64,000 nt of DNA. It comes from Propylenella binzhouense (lineage in GTDB: Bacteria; Pseudomonadota; Alphaproteobacteria; Rhizobiales; Afifellaceae). Made by a program: the position numbers and the translations under genes. Below, one piece after another: positions 44,014 through 53,748 of the stretch. Position 1 is the first letter of the stretch, and each line of letters opens with the position of its first letter. The notes under the pieces were generated by a model. That model had not been told where the DNA came from and did no database searches. It worked only from the letters and a program-made list of their open reading frames with translations. The stretch lies in assembly GCF_009866965.1 (NCBI RefSeq), contig NZ_SPKJ01000009.1, positions 1 to 64,000 of the forward strand, given 5' to 3'.

Positions 44014-45626
44014 AGAAGCCGGCCGGAATTTCACAATCGCTCCAGGGCCTGGTGCGCGGACTGGGCGGCGCTCCGGAAGCCGAGGGACGCAGCCAGGGCG
44101 AGACCGGCGCTCCGAACGGCGCGCCGGCCGCAAGGCGCCCCCTCCCCCGCCCCGCCGCGGGCCCGGCCGCGGACCTGCCGAGGCAGATCATCGTCTTCGA
44201 CGAGCAATTCTATCTCGAGCGCAACGGCGATGTCCGCGCCAGCGTGGAGAGCGGGACGCGGACGGCGCTCGATCATTTCCTCGCCTACGGCCATTCGGAG
44301 GGGCGCGCGCCCAATCCGCACTTCCTGCGCGAGTACCGCGGCGAGATCGAGCGCGTCCTCGTGTTCCAGGACACGGTCTTCGTTTCGGGGTGGCTCGAGG
44401 TCCCGCTGCGGGAGGCCCGCTCCGCCACGCTGAGGTTCGGCCCGCATTCCATCAATATCGGCGAGAGCGCATTCCAGTACCGGCGGCCCGACGTCTGCGC
44501 GGCGATCGGCGCGCCCGAGCACGCGAAGCTCGGCTTCGCCGTGCTGACGCGGATCGAGCTCGATCCGCCGGTCTCGACCGAGTTCACGCTGCGGGCCGAC
44601 GGGTTCGGCCGGATCCTGCGGCCGCAATACATCCAGAAGGCCGGCGATTTTCTCGACGACATCCTGAAATACCTGTCCTATTTCTCGACGGTGGAGGGCG
44701 GGCTGAGCGGCCTCTACCGGATTCCGCCCTCCTTCGTGGCGGTGCTGCAATCGCTCTTCCGCACCTTTGTCGCCGAGAGCGCCAACCCGGGGAAGTCAAT
44801 CACCTCCTCGCCGGCTCCGAAGGGCCGCGATTGCGCCGTCATCTTCGTCCAGTGCGGGCCGCTGCCGCTCCTGCCGGCGATCTTCCACTATCTCCGCTCG
44901 GCGCGGCACCGGATGGAGGTGATCGTCGCGAACAACAGCCGCGACTATCGCGCGGCCGCGCTCGGCGTGCTCAACGAACTGGAAACGCTCTACGAAATCC
45001 CGTGGCGCTACATCGAGTTCGACAGGAACCTGGGCTTCAGCCATGCATGCAACGTGGCCGCGCTTGCAACCGACGCCGAACACCTGGTGTTCCACAACAA
45101 CGACGTCTTCACCGACGAGCCCGCCGACTACGACAAGGTGGTCGACGCGCTTATCGCCCAGCCGACCGGGGTGGTGGGCGTCCGCCAGCGCTTCCCGAGC
45201 GGCGGCATCATGCATGACGGCCTCAGGGTCGGCCGGCTCGACCCGGTCGTGACCGGCGGCCTCGACGGGGTGCTCTCCGGCATCTCGGACGGGCGCGGCG
45301 CGCCGCCCGGCGAGGTGGCCGGCCCGGTCTTCACCTCCGGCTCGTTCCTGGCGCTCCGCCGCGACCTCTTCCAGTCGGCCGGCGGCTTCTCGGGCGATTA
45401 TCTGTTCGGCCATTTCGAGGATCTCGACCTCTGCCTGAGGCTCGCCGAGCAGGGCTCGGCCACGACCATCCTGAAGGACGTCGCCTTCATCCATTGCGAG
45501 GGCAGCGGATCGGCCGTGCCCGAGCACATCACGCGGACGGTGCCGGTGATCAACCGCATGATCTTCACGCGCCGCTGGCAGGAGCGGACCGCCCCCTGGT
45601 TCGCGGGAGACGACGCGCATGGCTAG
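44010..45626 (+). CDS. GT2 family glycosyltransferase with one N-terminal repeat
   Basis: A 538-residue protein. After a disordered Pro/Ala start, residues ~60-110 form one copy of the locus repeat (FDEQFYLERNGDV ... HFLAYGHSEGRAPN). The catalytic part, from ~residue 265, is GT2-like, with VIFVQCGPLPLLPAI, EVIVANNSRDYRAA, FHNNDVFTDEP in place of the usual DxD region, and HFEDLDLCLRLAEQG. It is coupled by ATGA to the small protein gene before it and overlaps the next gene by 8 bases. It probably adds one capsule sugar. Confidence 0.8.
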   Translation: MKKPAGISQSLQGLVRGLGGAPEAEGRSQGETGAPNGAPAARRPLPRPAAGPAADLPRQIIVFDEQFYLERNGDVRASVESGTRTALDHFLAYGHSEGRAPNPHFLREYRGEIERVLVFQDTVFVSGWLEVPLREARSATLRFGPHSINIGESAFQYRRPDVCAAIGAPEHAKLGFAVLTRIELDPPVSTEFTLRADGFGRILRPQYIQKAGDFLDDILKYLSYFSTVEGGLSGLYRIPPSFVAVLQSLFRTFVAESANPGKSITSSPAPKGRDCAVIFVQCGPLPLLPAIFHYLRSARHRMEVIVANNSRDYRAAALGVLNELETLYEIPWRYIEFDRNLGFSHACNVAALATDAEHLVFHNNDVFTDEPADYDKVVDALIAQPTGVVGVRQRFPSGGIMHDGLRVGRLDPVVTGGLDGVLSGISDGRGAPPGEVAGPVFTSGSFLALRRDLFQSAGGFSGDYLFGHFEDLDLCLRLAEQGSATTILKDVAFIHCEGSGSAVPEHITRTVPVINRMIFTRRWQERTAPWFAGDDAHG

Positions 45627-46938
45627 GCTCGCCATCCTGACGCTCTTCCATTCGCTGCTCTACCGCGGCGGTGCGCAGCAATGCGCCTATTCGCTCTTCA
45701 GCGCGCTGCGCGAGAGCGGCGAGGACTGCCTCTTCGTCGCCGCCGACCCGGACTGGTTCGCGCACAACCGCAAGGCCGACAGCTTCGTCCGCCCGTCCGG
45801 GATGGGCGCCAACGAATATCTCTTCTCGCTGCCGGAATACGACTATTTCTGGCATCGGACGAACAGCGCCTACGCCAAGCGCACCCTCCTCGACTTCCTG
45901 TCGGCGGAGGGCGTGACGCATGTCTTCCTGTCCCATTTCATGCATTTCGGCATCGACCTCGTGCCGCTCCTCGCCGAGCGCGGCATGAAGGTGTTCGTCG
46001 GCTTCCACGAGATGCAGGCCTCCTGCTACGCCAACGGCCAGATGATCACGCGGAACACCCGCGAGCTCTGCTCGGTGTCGACGCCGGAGCGCTGCGCCCA
46101 GTGCTTCCCGGACATTTCCCCGGACCTCTTCTTCCTGCGCAACCGGCACTTCAAGAAGTGCCTCGACCATGCCGCCGGGTTCATCTCGCCTTCCCTCTTC
46201 CTGCGCGACCGGATGGTCGGCTGGGGGCTCGACCGCTCCAAGTTCACCGTGATCTGGCACGGCATCGACGAGGCGAGCTTCCAGGTCGGCGCCGGCGTCG
46301 GGCGCGCCCGGAAGCGGAACTCCCCCTTCGCGAGCGATCCGCGGCAGCGCCTCGTCCGGTTCGGCTATTTCGGCCAGCTCGTCGACAACAAGGGCGTCCA
46401 GACGCTGCTCGAGGCGGCGAAGCTCCTGGAGGAGCGCGATATCGGCCCGTTCCAGCTCGCCATCAACGGCGCCAACCTCGAAGCCGGCAGCGAGGCGTTC
46501 CGGACCGCCTTCGAGCGCACCATCGCCGACAGCGCCGACTGGATGAATGGCAGGATCCAGGTGCGCGGCCCCTATCTCCACGACACGCTGCCCTTCCGCA
46601 TGGCGGAGGTCGACGTCGTCGTGGTGCCGTCGCTCTGGTGGGAGATCTACTGCATGGTGGTGGACGAGGCGAAGTTCTTCGGGAAGCCGCTGATCGCCTC
46701 CGCCATCGGCGGCATTCCCGAGCGCTTCGACCCGGCGTCCGACGGCTTCCTCGTCGCGCCCGGCGACGCCGTCGGCATCGCCGACGCGATGGAGCGGTTC
46801 ATGAGCGAGGAGCTCGCCTTCGCGCCCCGGATCGAGCCGGAGCAGAGCTGGCCGGCGATCGCGCGCCGCTATCTCGCGCTCTTCTACGACGCGCCGGCCG
46901 CCGGCGCGCTGCCACGCGCCGCGGAGGCCGTGGCTTGA
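45619..46938 (+). CDS. GT4-like glycosyltransferase
   Basis: A 439-residue GT-B type transferase. The N-terminal domain shows RGGAQQCAYSLFSAL. The C-terminal domain shows FGYFGQLVDNKGVQTLLEAA and VVPSLWWEIYCMVVDEAKFF, the nucleotide-sugar site of GT4 enzymes. A Cys-containing segment (SVSTPERCAQCFPD) resembles one in the GT4 half of the 935-residue protein. It follows the GT2 gene with overlapping frames. Donor and acceptor cannot be read from sequence. Confidence 0.85.
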   Translation: MARLAILTLFHSLLYRGGAQQCAYSLFSALRESGEDCLFVAADPDWFAHNRKADSFVRPSGMGANEYLFSLPEYDYFWHRTNSAYAKRTLLDFLSAEGVTHVFLSHFMHFGIDLVPLLAERGMKVFVGFHEMQASCYANGQMITRNTRELCSVSTPERCAQCFPDISPDLFFLRNRHFKKCLDHAAGFISPSLFLRDRMVGWGLDRSKFTVIWHGIDEASFQVGAGVGRARKRNSPFASDPRQRLVRFGYFGQLVDNKGVQTLLEAAKLLEERDIGPFQLAINGANLEAGSEAFRTAFERTIADSADWMNGRIQVRGPYLHDTLPFRMAEVDVVVVPSLWWEIYCMVVDEAKFFGKPLIASAIGGIPERFDPASDGFLVAPGDAVGIADAMERFMSEELAFAPRIEPEQSWPAIARRYLALFYDAPAAGALPRAAEAVA

Positions 46939-47051
46939 CGGAGGCGGCGCCCACGGCGGATATCGCCGCTGCCGCAGGTGCGGAGATTCCCTTGCGCTCC
47001 GGCGCCCAGAACAAGAATGCGTCCAGGCCGGACGAGGCGGATGAAGGAACG

Positions 47052-48080
47052 ATGAACGAGAACACATCTGGGGAGATGTCGGAGTCCGAGCGCTACATCC
47101 GCGACCTCTATACCCATCTCCTTGCACGCGATCCCGGCGAACGGGAACTCCGGGACTGGGTGCAGGCGGCCGAGCACGGCGCGAGCCCGCGCGACCTGTT
47201 CTACCACTTCCTCTCGTCCGCCGAATATAAGAGCCGTGCGGGCGTGCGACCGGGACATCCGGTCGGCCACTATTACTCCCCTGTCGTCAACCCGGCCGAA
47301 CTGGTCGGTCCGCGCCGGCCGAGACGCGACATCGAACCCGACGCGATCGCCGGCATCGACCTCTCCGTCACACGGATGCGCAATTTCTGGATGCAGAACG
47401 CGGACGCCATCCGGGCGACGCCATTCCCCGACTCCCTCGATCCGGCGCGCCGGTACTACGCCGTGAACGACATCTTCGCCATCGGCGACGCGACGATCCT
47501 GCGCGCGATGATCCTCGCCAACCGGCCGAGACGCATTATCGAGATCGGCTCCGGCTTCTCCTCGGCGGTGATGCTCGACACGATCGACGAGGCGCATCTC
47601 GATACCACGCTGCTTCTCATCGAGCCCTATACGGAGCGGCTGCGATCACGGTTGAAAGCCGAGGACGATGCGCGGGTCGAGATCCTCGAAAGCCCGGTTC
47701 AGGACGTCCCTCCGGAGACCTTCTCGGTTCTCGAGGCGAACGACATCCTCTTCATCGATTCAACACATGTGCTGAAGACGGGGAGCGATGTCCACTACGA
47801 GCTGTTCTCGATCCTTCCCGTCCTGAAGCCAGGCGTGGTCATTCACTTTCACGACATCCCGTTCCCGTTCGAGTATGCCGACGAGTGGATTTTCGAGCGG
47901 AGATATTCCTGGAACGAAGCCTATGCGGTTCGAGCGTTCCTCATGCACAATTATGCCTACCGGGTCGAATTCATGAACAGCCTGTTCCATTCGAAGGCTC
48001 AGGATGCAATCCAAGCGATCTTCCCTCGCTTCAATGTGAATCCGGGAGCAAGCCTGTGGATCAGGAAGTGCGCCCAATGA
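47052..48080 (+). CDS. DUF4214 + class I SAM-dependent methyltransferase
   Basis: A 342-residue protein. Residues ~10-60 are a DUF4214-like helical domain (YIRDLYTHLLARDPGERELR). The rest is a class I methyltransferase with motif I IEIGSGFSSAVMLDTI and acidic IDSTHVLKTGSDVHYE. FHDIPFPFEYADEW is typical of Methyltransf_24-like enzymes in polysaccharide clusters. I chose ATG 47052 because GAAGGAA precedes it; a TTG at 46935 overlapping the previous stop is an alternative that adds 39 polar residues. It may O-methylate a capsule sugar. Confidence 0.78.
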   Translation: MNENTSGEMSESERYIRDLYTHLLARDPGERELRDWVQAAEHGASPRDLFYHFLSSAEYKSRAGVRPGHPVGHYYSPVVNPAELVGPRRPRRDIEPDAIAGIDLSVTRMRNFWMQNADAIRATPFPDSLDPARRYYAVNDIFAIGDATILRAMILANRPRRIIEIGSGFSSAVMLDTIDEAHLDTTLLLIEPYTERLRSRLKAEDDARVEILESPVQDVPPETFSVLEANDILFIDSTHVLKTGSDVHYELFSILPVLKPGVVIHFHDIPFPFEYADEWIFERRYSWNEAYAVRAFLMHNYAYRVEFMNSLFHSKAQDAIQAIFPRFNVNPGASLWIRKCAQ

Positions 48081-48225
48081 TGAACACGCCCGACAGAGCC
48101 AAGTCTCCAAACTCAGACATAACGTGAACTTCCTTATTGCGAGCTAGGTTTTTACTTTTTTGCAGAGCTCATATGCGGTCGGCTTCCGTTGCGGCTGCGC
48201 TGGTGAAAGGTTTGCTGAGGACGCC

Positions 48226-49065
48226 ATGAATTTCACGCTGCTTTTGACCTACGGGCGGACAGGCTCAACGGCGTTCATGCGCGCTCTTTCTGCTCATCCC
48301 GCATTCGTTGTGAGCGAACCTTTCCCTTACGAAGTGCGATTGGTGCAGTATATCCTTGCTACTCAGTCGTGCCCTGTGCCTGCCGGGTTCGCACCGGTGA
48401 CTGTAGGCAACGCCGAATATCGCGCCGTTCTTCCAGGCAATCAAACCCTCCTGGACGCAGCAAAAACCGCATTCGCGGAGAGCGGTGATTATAGTCAGAA
48501 GGCGCAGGCCGGGTACGGAGTGATAGCCGCGGCTCAACAGAAATCTCGACCTGAGATCATTCTCGAAAAGGGCTTCGGCCTGAATCTGGCTCCCACGATC
48601 CTACAAACATGGCCCGGATCCAGGTCGGTCATCCTCCTTCGCGACCCGCGCTCTGCCTTTTTTTCGATCAAGTCATTCAACAAAAAGCGCGGTTACCTGA
48701 GCTTCGGGGAAGCGAACGGTGATGAATTTTTATTCAACAGCATTGTTCAGTACTATATGTCGGCGAGAAAGTTGCTCGCGCAATTTTTGGATGAAGGGCG
48801 GATACTTGAGGTCAGGTACGAAGAAATGATGGCCAATCCTGACGAATTTTTCAGCAGAATCGTTTCATTTCACGGAATTCCTGTCGATCCAGACGAGATC
48901 ATCGGAATGGAGGCCGCTGTCACGCTCGCCGACCATCACACCGAAGGTCATCAAACATCGAATCAAAGCAGAAGCATAGCTCGTTGGGAGGATGATGCCG
49001 AAGACGATCATCGCTCCATATTCAGTTCACGGGCGAGGGAGCTCGCGCTCCTTGGGTACCAATAG
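48226..49065 (+). CDS. Sulfotransferase family protein
   Basis: A 279-residue sulfotransferase. The PAPS-binding parts are LLTYGRTGSTAFMRAL (5'-phosphosulfate loop) and SVILLRDPRSAFFSIKSF (3'-phosphate site), with EVRYEEMMANPDEFFSRI later. ATG 48226 follows GAGGACGCC. Base composition is clearly lower in G+C than the glycosyltransferase genes before it, suggesting separate acquisition. It is followed after 13 bases by a second, broken sulfotransferase gene. The acceptor is presumably a capsule sugar. Confidence 0.82.
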   Translation: MNFTLLLTYGRTGSTAFMRALSAHPAFVVSEPFPYEVRLVQYILATQSCPVPAGFAPVTVGNAEYRAVLPGNQTLLDAAKTAFAESGDYSQKAQAGYGVIAAAQQKSRPEIILEKGFGLNLAPTILQTWPGSRSVILLRDPRSAFFSIKSFNKKRGYLSFGEANGDEFLFNSIVQYYMSARKLLAQFLDEGRILEVRYEEMMANPDEFFSRIVSFHGIPVDPDEIIGMEAAVTLADHHTEGHQTSNQSRSIARWEDDAEDDHRSIFSSRARELALLGYQ

Positions 49066-49078
49066 GGGCTCAGGCCGA

Positions 49079-49888
49079 ATGACAGACGCTACGGGCCCCA
49101 TTTTCATCGTTGGATCGGGTCGGTCCGGCACCTCCGTATTGTACAACCTGGTTGTGCGAGGGACAGGACTGCCGGGGTTTCCGGAAGGCCATTTCCTGTC
49201 TCTGGCAGACCACATTGAGACCGCCTTCGAGCAATTCTTCAGGGCTCGAGCCGAAGCGCTCAAGCGAGAGAAGCGCCTGATCGCCAATGTTGATCGCGAC
49301 CGGCTGAAGCTTTCGCTGCTCGCCGCCATTCGCGATGAAGCGGAGCGGGTTCACGGAGGACGACAGTTCGTCGACAAGACCCCGATGGTGGAAATGATCT
49401 CGGCGGCGCCCACCCTGGTGCGGATGTGACCCGACGCCCGGTTCATTTTCGCCAAGCGGCGAGGGATAGAGAACGTCCTTTCCCGCCTTCGCAAGTTTCC
49501 CGCCGTGCCGCTCGAGCGCCATGCATTCCTTTGGAGCGAATGCATGGCGGAGTGGGCCAGAGTGCGAACCGCGCTAACGGCCCCCTATATCGAGATAGAT
49601 CAACTCGATCTTCTGCGCAGGCCGGAGGAGACAGTTCAGTCGCTTGCGCAGTTTCTTTCGATCGATGACGACGGGATCAAGCGGATGGAGGCGATCTTGT
49701 CCGGGCCGCGCCCGCAGGGCACGCAAGAGGGGCACTATGACGTAGTCTCGCTGGCCGGAACCAACTGGAGCCCGGCGGAGCAGGAGAGCTTCGTCCGGAT
49801 CGCGGGACCGGAGATGCGACGTTATAATTACAGTCTTGACGACCAATATTACGCTCTCTCGCCGCTCGCAGCGGAGACCGCCTCGTGA
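49079..49888 (+). pseudogene. Sulfotransferase gene interrupted by an in-frame TGA
   Basis: A single frame of 270 codons is intact except for TGA at 49427-49429. Upstream it encodes IFIVGSGRSGTSVLYNLV (phosphosulfate loop) and FVDKTPMVEM. Directly after the stop it continues PDARFIFAKRRGIENVLSRL, the 3'-phosphate site. Family members usually have Trp before PDARFIF, so a TGG to TGA change explains the stop. Without read-through, the first 116 residues would be a useless stub. It could also be a sequencing error. Confidence 0.8.
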
Positions 49889-49923
49889 TGCGGCAACTCG
49901 CACGCCCAGTCTGATTTCCACAA

Positions 49924-50940
49924 GTGACGGCAGTCCACTCCTTCCTTGGCCGCCCTTTGTCGCCTGCGATCGAGTCAGTCTCGCGCGCCTATTTGACTCC
50001 GTTCAGGTTCGATTCCGACACCCGCACCTATTCCGGGGCTGCCTACGACTCGCGCGGCGTCCTTGTCCTCAGTTCATTGCGGCCGGCATATCCCAGCGAG
50101 AATTCCGCTCCGGCCGATCCTGTCTGCATTCGGGTTGCGCAATTTTCCGAGTGCGAGGAAGTGGGAGAAGCCATCTTCGGAGGCCACTTCTTTCCGACCT
50201 GGGGTCATATAATCTATGAGTCCATGACCACTGCCTATGCGGGCAGCGGGCTACCCGATTGCCCGGTGTTGTTCCTGCCCTTCGCGGCTTCCCCGAACGT
50301 CAATTGGCTGAAGGCACCTCTGAAGCGCATGGAGCCCTTGCTGTCTGCGGCTGGTTGGGGGCACCGCCCCATCCGGCTTCAACTCGGGCCACTCCGGGTG
50401 CGAACCCTGCATGTTCCGGAGCGGATCGCGGTATTTGGGACGCCTATCGGACAGACTGGCGTGCATCCGATTGCGTGCGAGGTCTATTCAAACATTCGCG
50501 CTGCTTATGCCTGCTCCGGTGCTCGCCACCCGATCGTCGCCAGACGTCCTGCCGGTCATATGCGTGCGCACCCCGCCGAGGAGGCCTTATACGACCATTG
50601 GAGACGATCGGGCTTCGAGGTCATCGACGGCGCCACCCTTAGCCCGGAAGAGCAGGCGCGCGCATTTGGCTCCGCATCCGCATTGATCGGATTCTCGGGA
50701 AGCAATCTGCATAATTCCATCTTCTGCGCGATGGGAACTCCGGTTATCGAAATTGGCGACCGGCGCGCAGCATCCCGCGTTGAACCGCGCAACGCTACGC
50801 AGTGGCAGATTTCGACCGTGCTCGGACAACCGTACCGCTTCGTAAGTGGTTTTCATGCGGACGGACATACGGCTCGCACGCCCGGCGACCTGCTCGATTC
50901 GCTCGCGGCACTTGATCTGGCTGAGATAAACTCAGTGTGA
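49924..50940 (+). CDS. GT61-like glycosyltransferase
   Basis: A 338-residue protein of the GT61 (DUF563) family. GGHFFPTWGHIIYES resembles the N-terminal family motif. FGSASALIGFSGSNLHNSIF and MGTPVIEIGDRR form the conserved C-terminal block. The start is GTG 49924 soon after the pseudogene. GT61 enzymes transfer pentoses or other sugars in eukaryotes and are common in bacterial capsule clusters. The ~200 bases before the RmlC gene are empty. Confidence 0.78.
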   Translation: MTAVHSFLGRPLSPAIESVSRAYLTPFRFDSDTRTYSGAAYDSRGVLVLSSLRPAYPSENSAPADPVCIRVAQFSECEEVGEAIFGGHFFPTWGHIIYESMTTAYAGSGLPDCPVLFLPFAASPNVNWLKAPLKRMEPLLSAAGWGHRPIRLQLGPLRVRTLHVPERIAVFGTPIGQTGVHPIACEVYSNIRAAYACSGARHPIVARRPAGHMRAHPAEEALYDHWRRSGFEVIDGATLSPEEQARAFGSASALIGFSGSNLHNSIFCAMGTPVIEIGDRRAASRVEPRNATQWQISTVLGQPYRFVSGFHADGHTARTPGDLLDSLAALDLAEINSV

Positions 50941-51140
50941 CGGCCCCTTCCAGCGGACCCGTACGCGCAATCGACAAAGTTGCAGAAGCATGTCCAAATG
51001 CGCCCGCTCCGGCTTGCGAACCGGGCAGTCCAGGTTCCCTCTCCGGTCGCATTGCCGCGGCGGCTTCCCGCCCTCTGCGCCAGGGCGCTTGACCAAAGCG
51101 GCACCTCCCCTCTACCAATGCCTCAAGACAGGCAGGAAAC

Positions 51141-51719
51141 GTGCCACGCATGCTGGACATTAGCCCGCTCGGAGGGCTCCCGGAAGTCAAGGTCATCAGG
51201 CCGCAGCGCTTCATGGACGAGAGGGGGTTCTTTTCCGAGACCTGGAACGAGGAGGCGATGCGCGAGGCGGGGCTCGACCTGCATTTCGTCCAGGACAACC
51301 ATTCGCTTTCGCGCACCAAGGGAACGCTCCGCGGCCTCCACTTCCAGAGCCCGCCCTTCGAGCAGGCGAAGCTCGTGCGCGTGGTGCGCGGTTCCGTGCT
51401 CGACGCGGTGGTGGACATCCGCCACGGCTCGCCGACCTTCGGGCACCACGTCTCCACCGTGATCAGCGTGGATGCGTGGAACCAGATCCTGGTTCCGGTC
51501 GGCTTCGTGCACGGATTCGTGACGCTCGAACCGGACACCGAAGTCGTATACAAGGTCACCAACCTCTATTCGCGGGAGCATGACAAGGGGGTGCGCTGGA
51601 ACGATCCCGAGCTCGGGATCGACTGGGGCGTCTCCGAGGCCGAGGCCGTGCTTTCCGAGAAGGACAGGAACCAGCCGCTGCTCAAGCAGCTCGACGTCGA
51701 CTTCGTCTACACCGGGTAA
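51141..51719 (+). CDS. rfbC: dTDP-4-dehydrorhamnose 3,5-epimerase (RmlC)
   Basis: A 192-residue RmlC. The cupin fold shows [26 protein letters not shown] with the catalytic His region, [15 protein letters not shown], and [13 protein letters not shown]. It carries out the third step of dTDP-L-rhamnose synthesis. The start is GTG 51141 or ATG 51150. It is followed by RmlB and RmlD. RmlA, the thymidylyltransferase, is absent from the window. Confidence 0.94.
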   Translation: MPRMLDISPLGGLPEVKVIRPQRFMDERGFFSETWNEEAMREAGLDLHFVQDNHSLSRTKGTLRGLHFQSPPFEQAKLVRVVRGSVLDAVVDIRHGSPTFGHHVSTVISVDAWNQILVPVGFVHGFVTLEPDTEVVYKVTNLYSREHDKGVRWNDPELGIDWGVSEAEAVLSEKDRNQPLLKQLDVDFVYTG

Positions 51720-51748
51720 GGCGCCGCCGATCCCGCCGGAGGTATCGC

Positions 51749-52816
51749 ATGAAGGTCTTGGTCACCGGCGGGGCGGGTTTCATCGGATCGGCCGTCTGCC
51801 GGCATCTCGTGGGCGATCTCGGCGTCTCGGTGATCAACGTCGACAAGCTGACCTACGCTGCGAACCTCGCCTCGCTCGCCCCGATCGCCGACAGCCCGCT
51901 CTACGGCTTCGCCAGGCTCGACATCTGCGACGGCCACGGGCTCGACGCGCTGCTTGCGAAGGAACGGCCGGACGCGATCATGCATCTCGCCGCCGAATCC
52001 CATGTCGACCGCTCGATCACCGGGGCGGCGGAATTCATCCAGAGCAACATCGTCGGCACCTATACGCTGCTCGAGGCGGCGCGGCGCTACTGGAACTCGC
52101 TCGCGGGCGAGAAGCGCGACGGCTTCCGCTTCCTGCACGTCTCCACCGACGAGGTCTACGGCACGCTCGGCGAGGACGGCCTCTTCAGCGAGACGACGCC
52201 CTACAGCCCCAACTCGCCCTATTCGGCGAGCAAGGCCGCCTCCGACCACCTCGCCAATGCCTGGTACCACACCTACGGCCTGCCGGTCGTCATCTCCAAC
52301 TGCTCGAACAATTACGGGCCGTATCACTTCCCCGAGAAGCTGATCCCGCTCGTCATCCTGAACGCGCTCGAGGGCAAGCCGCTGCCGGTCTACGGCCGCG
52401 GCGACAACATCCGCGACTGGCTCTATGTCGAGGACCATGCGCGCGCGCTCTTCCTGGTGCTGACCCAGGGGCGGCTCGGGGAGAAGTACAATATCGGCGG
52501 GCGCAACGAGCGCACCAATCTCGCCGTCGTCGAGGCGATCTGCGACCGGCTCGACGAACTCCGCCCGAACGGCAGCCCGCGGCGCTCGCTCATCACCTTT
52601 GTCACCGACCGGCCGGGCCACGACCAGCGCTACGCGATCGACGCGACGAAGCTGGAGACCGAGCTCGGCTGGCGGGCACGCGAGAACTTCGAGACCGGGC
52701 TCGCGCGGACCATCGCCTGGTACCTCGCCAACGAGGCCTGGTGGCGGCCGCTGCGCGAGGGCGTCTATTCCGGCGAGCGGCTCGGGCTCATCGCGGGTCG
52801 AAAACGCGCTTCCTGA
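51749..52816 (+). CDS. rfbB: dTDP-glucose 4,6-dehydratase (RmlB)
   Basis: A 355-residue extended [19 protein letters not shown] is the NAD loop, [12 protein letters not shown] and [13 protein letters not shown] give the catalytic TDE and YxxxK, and [18 protein letters not shown] is the family signature. It forms the 4-keto-6-deoxy intermediate. CCGGAGGT lies just upstream of the ATG. It stops one base before the GTG start of RmlD. Confidence 0.95.
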   Translation: MKVLVTGGAGFIGSAVCRHLVGDLGVSVINVDKLTYAANLASLAPIADSPLYGFARLDICDGHGLDALLAKERPDAIMHLAAESHVDRSITGAAEFIQSNIVGTYTLLEAARRYWNSLAGEKRDGFRFLHVSTDEVYGTLGEDGLFSETTPYSPNSPYSASKAASDHLANAWYHTYGLPVVISNCSNNYGPYHFPEKLIPLVILNALEGKPLPVYGRGDNIRDWLYVEDHARALFLVLTQGRLGEKYNIGGRNERTNLAVVEAICDRLDELRPNGSPRRSLITFVTDRPGHDQRYAIDATKLETELGWRARENFETGLARTIAWYLANEAWWRPLREGVYSGERLGLIAGRKRAS

Positions 52817-52817
52817 C

Positions 52818-53735
52818 GTGGCGGTTTCCGGAGGTCCTTCACGCACCCTGCTGGTCGCCGGCCGATCCGGACAACTGGCGCATGCGCTCGCGGGAAGCGC
52901 GGCGCCGCCCGGCTGGCGCATCGTCTGCCGCGGGCGGGAGGACGGCTTCGAGCTCACCGACCCGGCCAGCATGCGGGCGCAGATCGGAGCGCTCGCCCCC
53001 GCCGCGATCGTGAACACCGCCGCCTATACCGCGGTCGACCGGGCGGAGACCGACGCTGACGCGGCCTATGCGGTCAACCGCGACGGCCCGGCCGCGCTCG
53101 CCGAGCTCGCCGCCGCGGCCGGCGTGCCCCTCCTCCACATCTCGACCGACTATGTGTTCGACGGGCGGAAGGCCGAAGCCTATGTCGAGACCGATCCGGT
53201 CTGCCCGGTCGGCGTCTACGGCGCTTCCAAGGCGGATGGCGAGGAGGCCGTGCGGCAGCGCCTGCCGGCACACCTGATCCTCAGGACGAGCTGGGTCTAC
53301 AGCCCCTTCGCCGGCAATTTCGTGAAGACGATGCTGAAGCTCGCCGAGACGCGCGAGGAGGTCGCCGTGGTGGCGGACCAGCGCGGATGCCCGACCGCGG
53401 CCTGCGACCTCGCCGCGGCGATCCTTGCGGTCGTCGACCGGATCGGCACCGGCGCACCGATGCCCTACGGGACGTACCACGTCGCGGGCTCGGGCGAGAC
53501 GACCTGGTACGATTTCGCCCGCTTCGTCTTCGCATGCGCCGCCCACCGGCGGAAGGTGCCGAAGGTGCGGCCGGTCACGACGGCCGACTATCCCACGCCG
53601 GCAGTGCGTCCGGCGAATTCCCGCCTCGACTGCGCGAAGTTCGAACGGGCGTTCGGGCTCCGCCTGCCCGCCTGGCAGGCGAGCGTGCGGCAATGCGTGG
53701 ACGTCTTGACGCACGAGCCCTGCACGAGCGGGTGA
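52818..53735 (+). CDS. rfbD: dTDP-4-dehydrorhamnose reductase (RmlD)
   Basis: A 305-residue SDR. LLVAGRSGQLAHALAG is the nucleotide loop, LHISTDYVFDG and VYGASKADGEEAV give the active site, and LRTSWVYSPFAGNFVKTM is the family signature. It makes dTDP-L-rhamnose. The start is GTG 52818 directly after the RmlB stop; upstream extension of the frame is not coding. It is convergent with the metal ATPase gene, with 13 bases between the stops. Confidence 0.93.
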   Translation: MAVSGGPSRTLLVAGRSGQLAHALAGSAAPPGWRIVCRGREDGFELTDPASMRAQIGALAPAAIVNTAAYTAVDRAETDADAAYAVNRDGPAALAELAAAAGVPLLHISTDYVFDGRKAEAYVETDPVCPVGVYGASKADGEEAVRQRLPAHLILRTSWVYSPFAGNFVKTMLKLAETREEVAVVADQRGCPTAACDLAAAILAVVDRIGTGAPMPYGTYHVAGSGETTWYDFARFVFACAAHRRKVPKVRPVTTADYPTPAVRPANSRLDCAKFERAFGLRLPAWQASVRQCVDVLTHEPCTSG

Positions 53736-53748
53736 GCGGGGGTACCGC

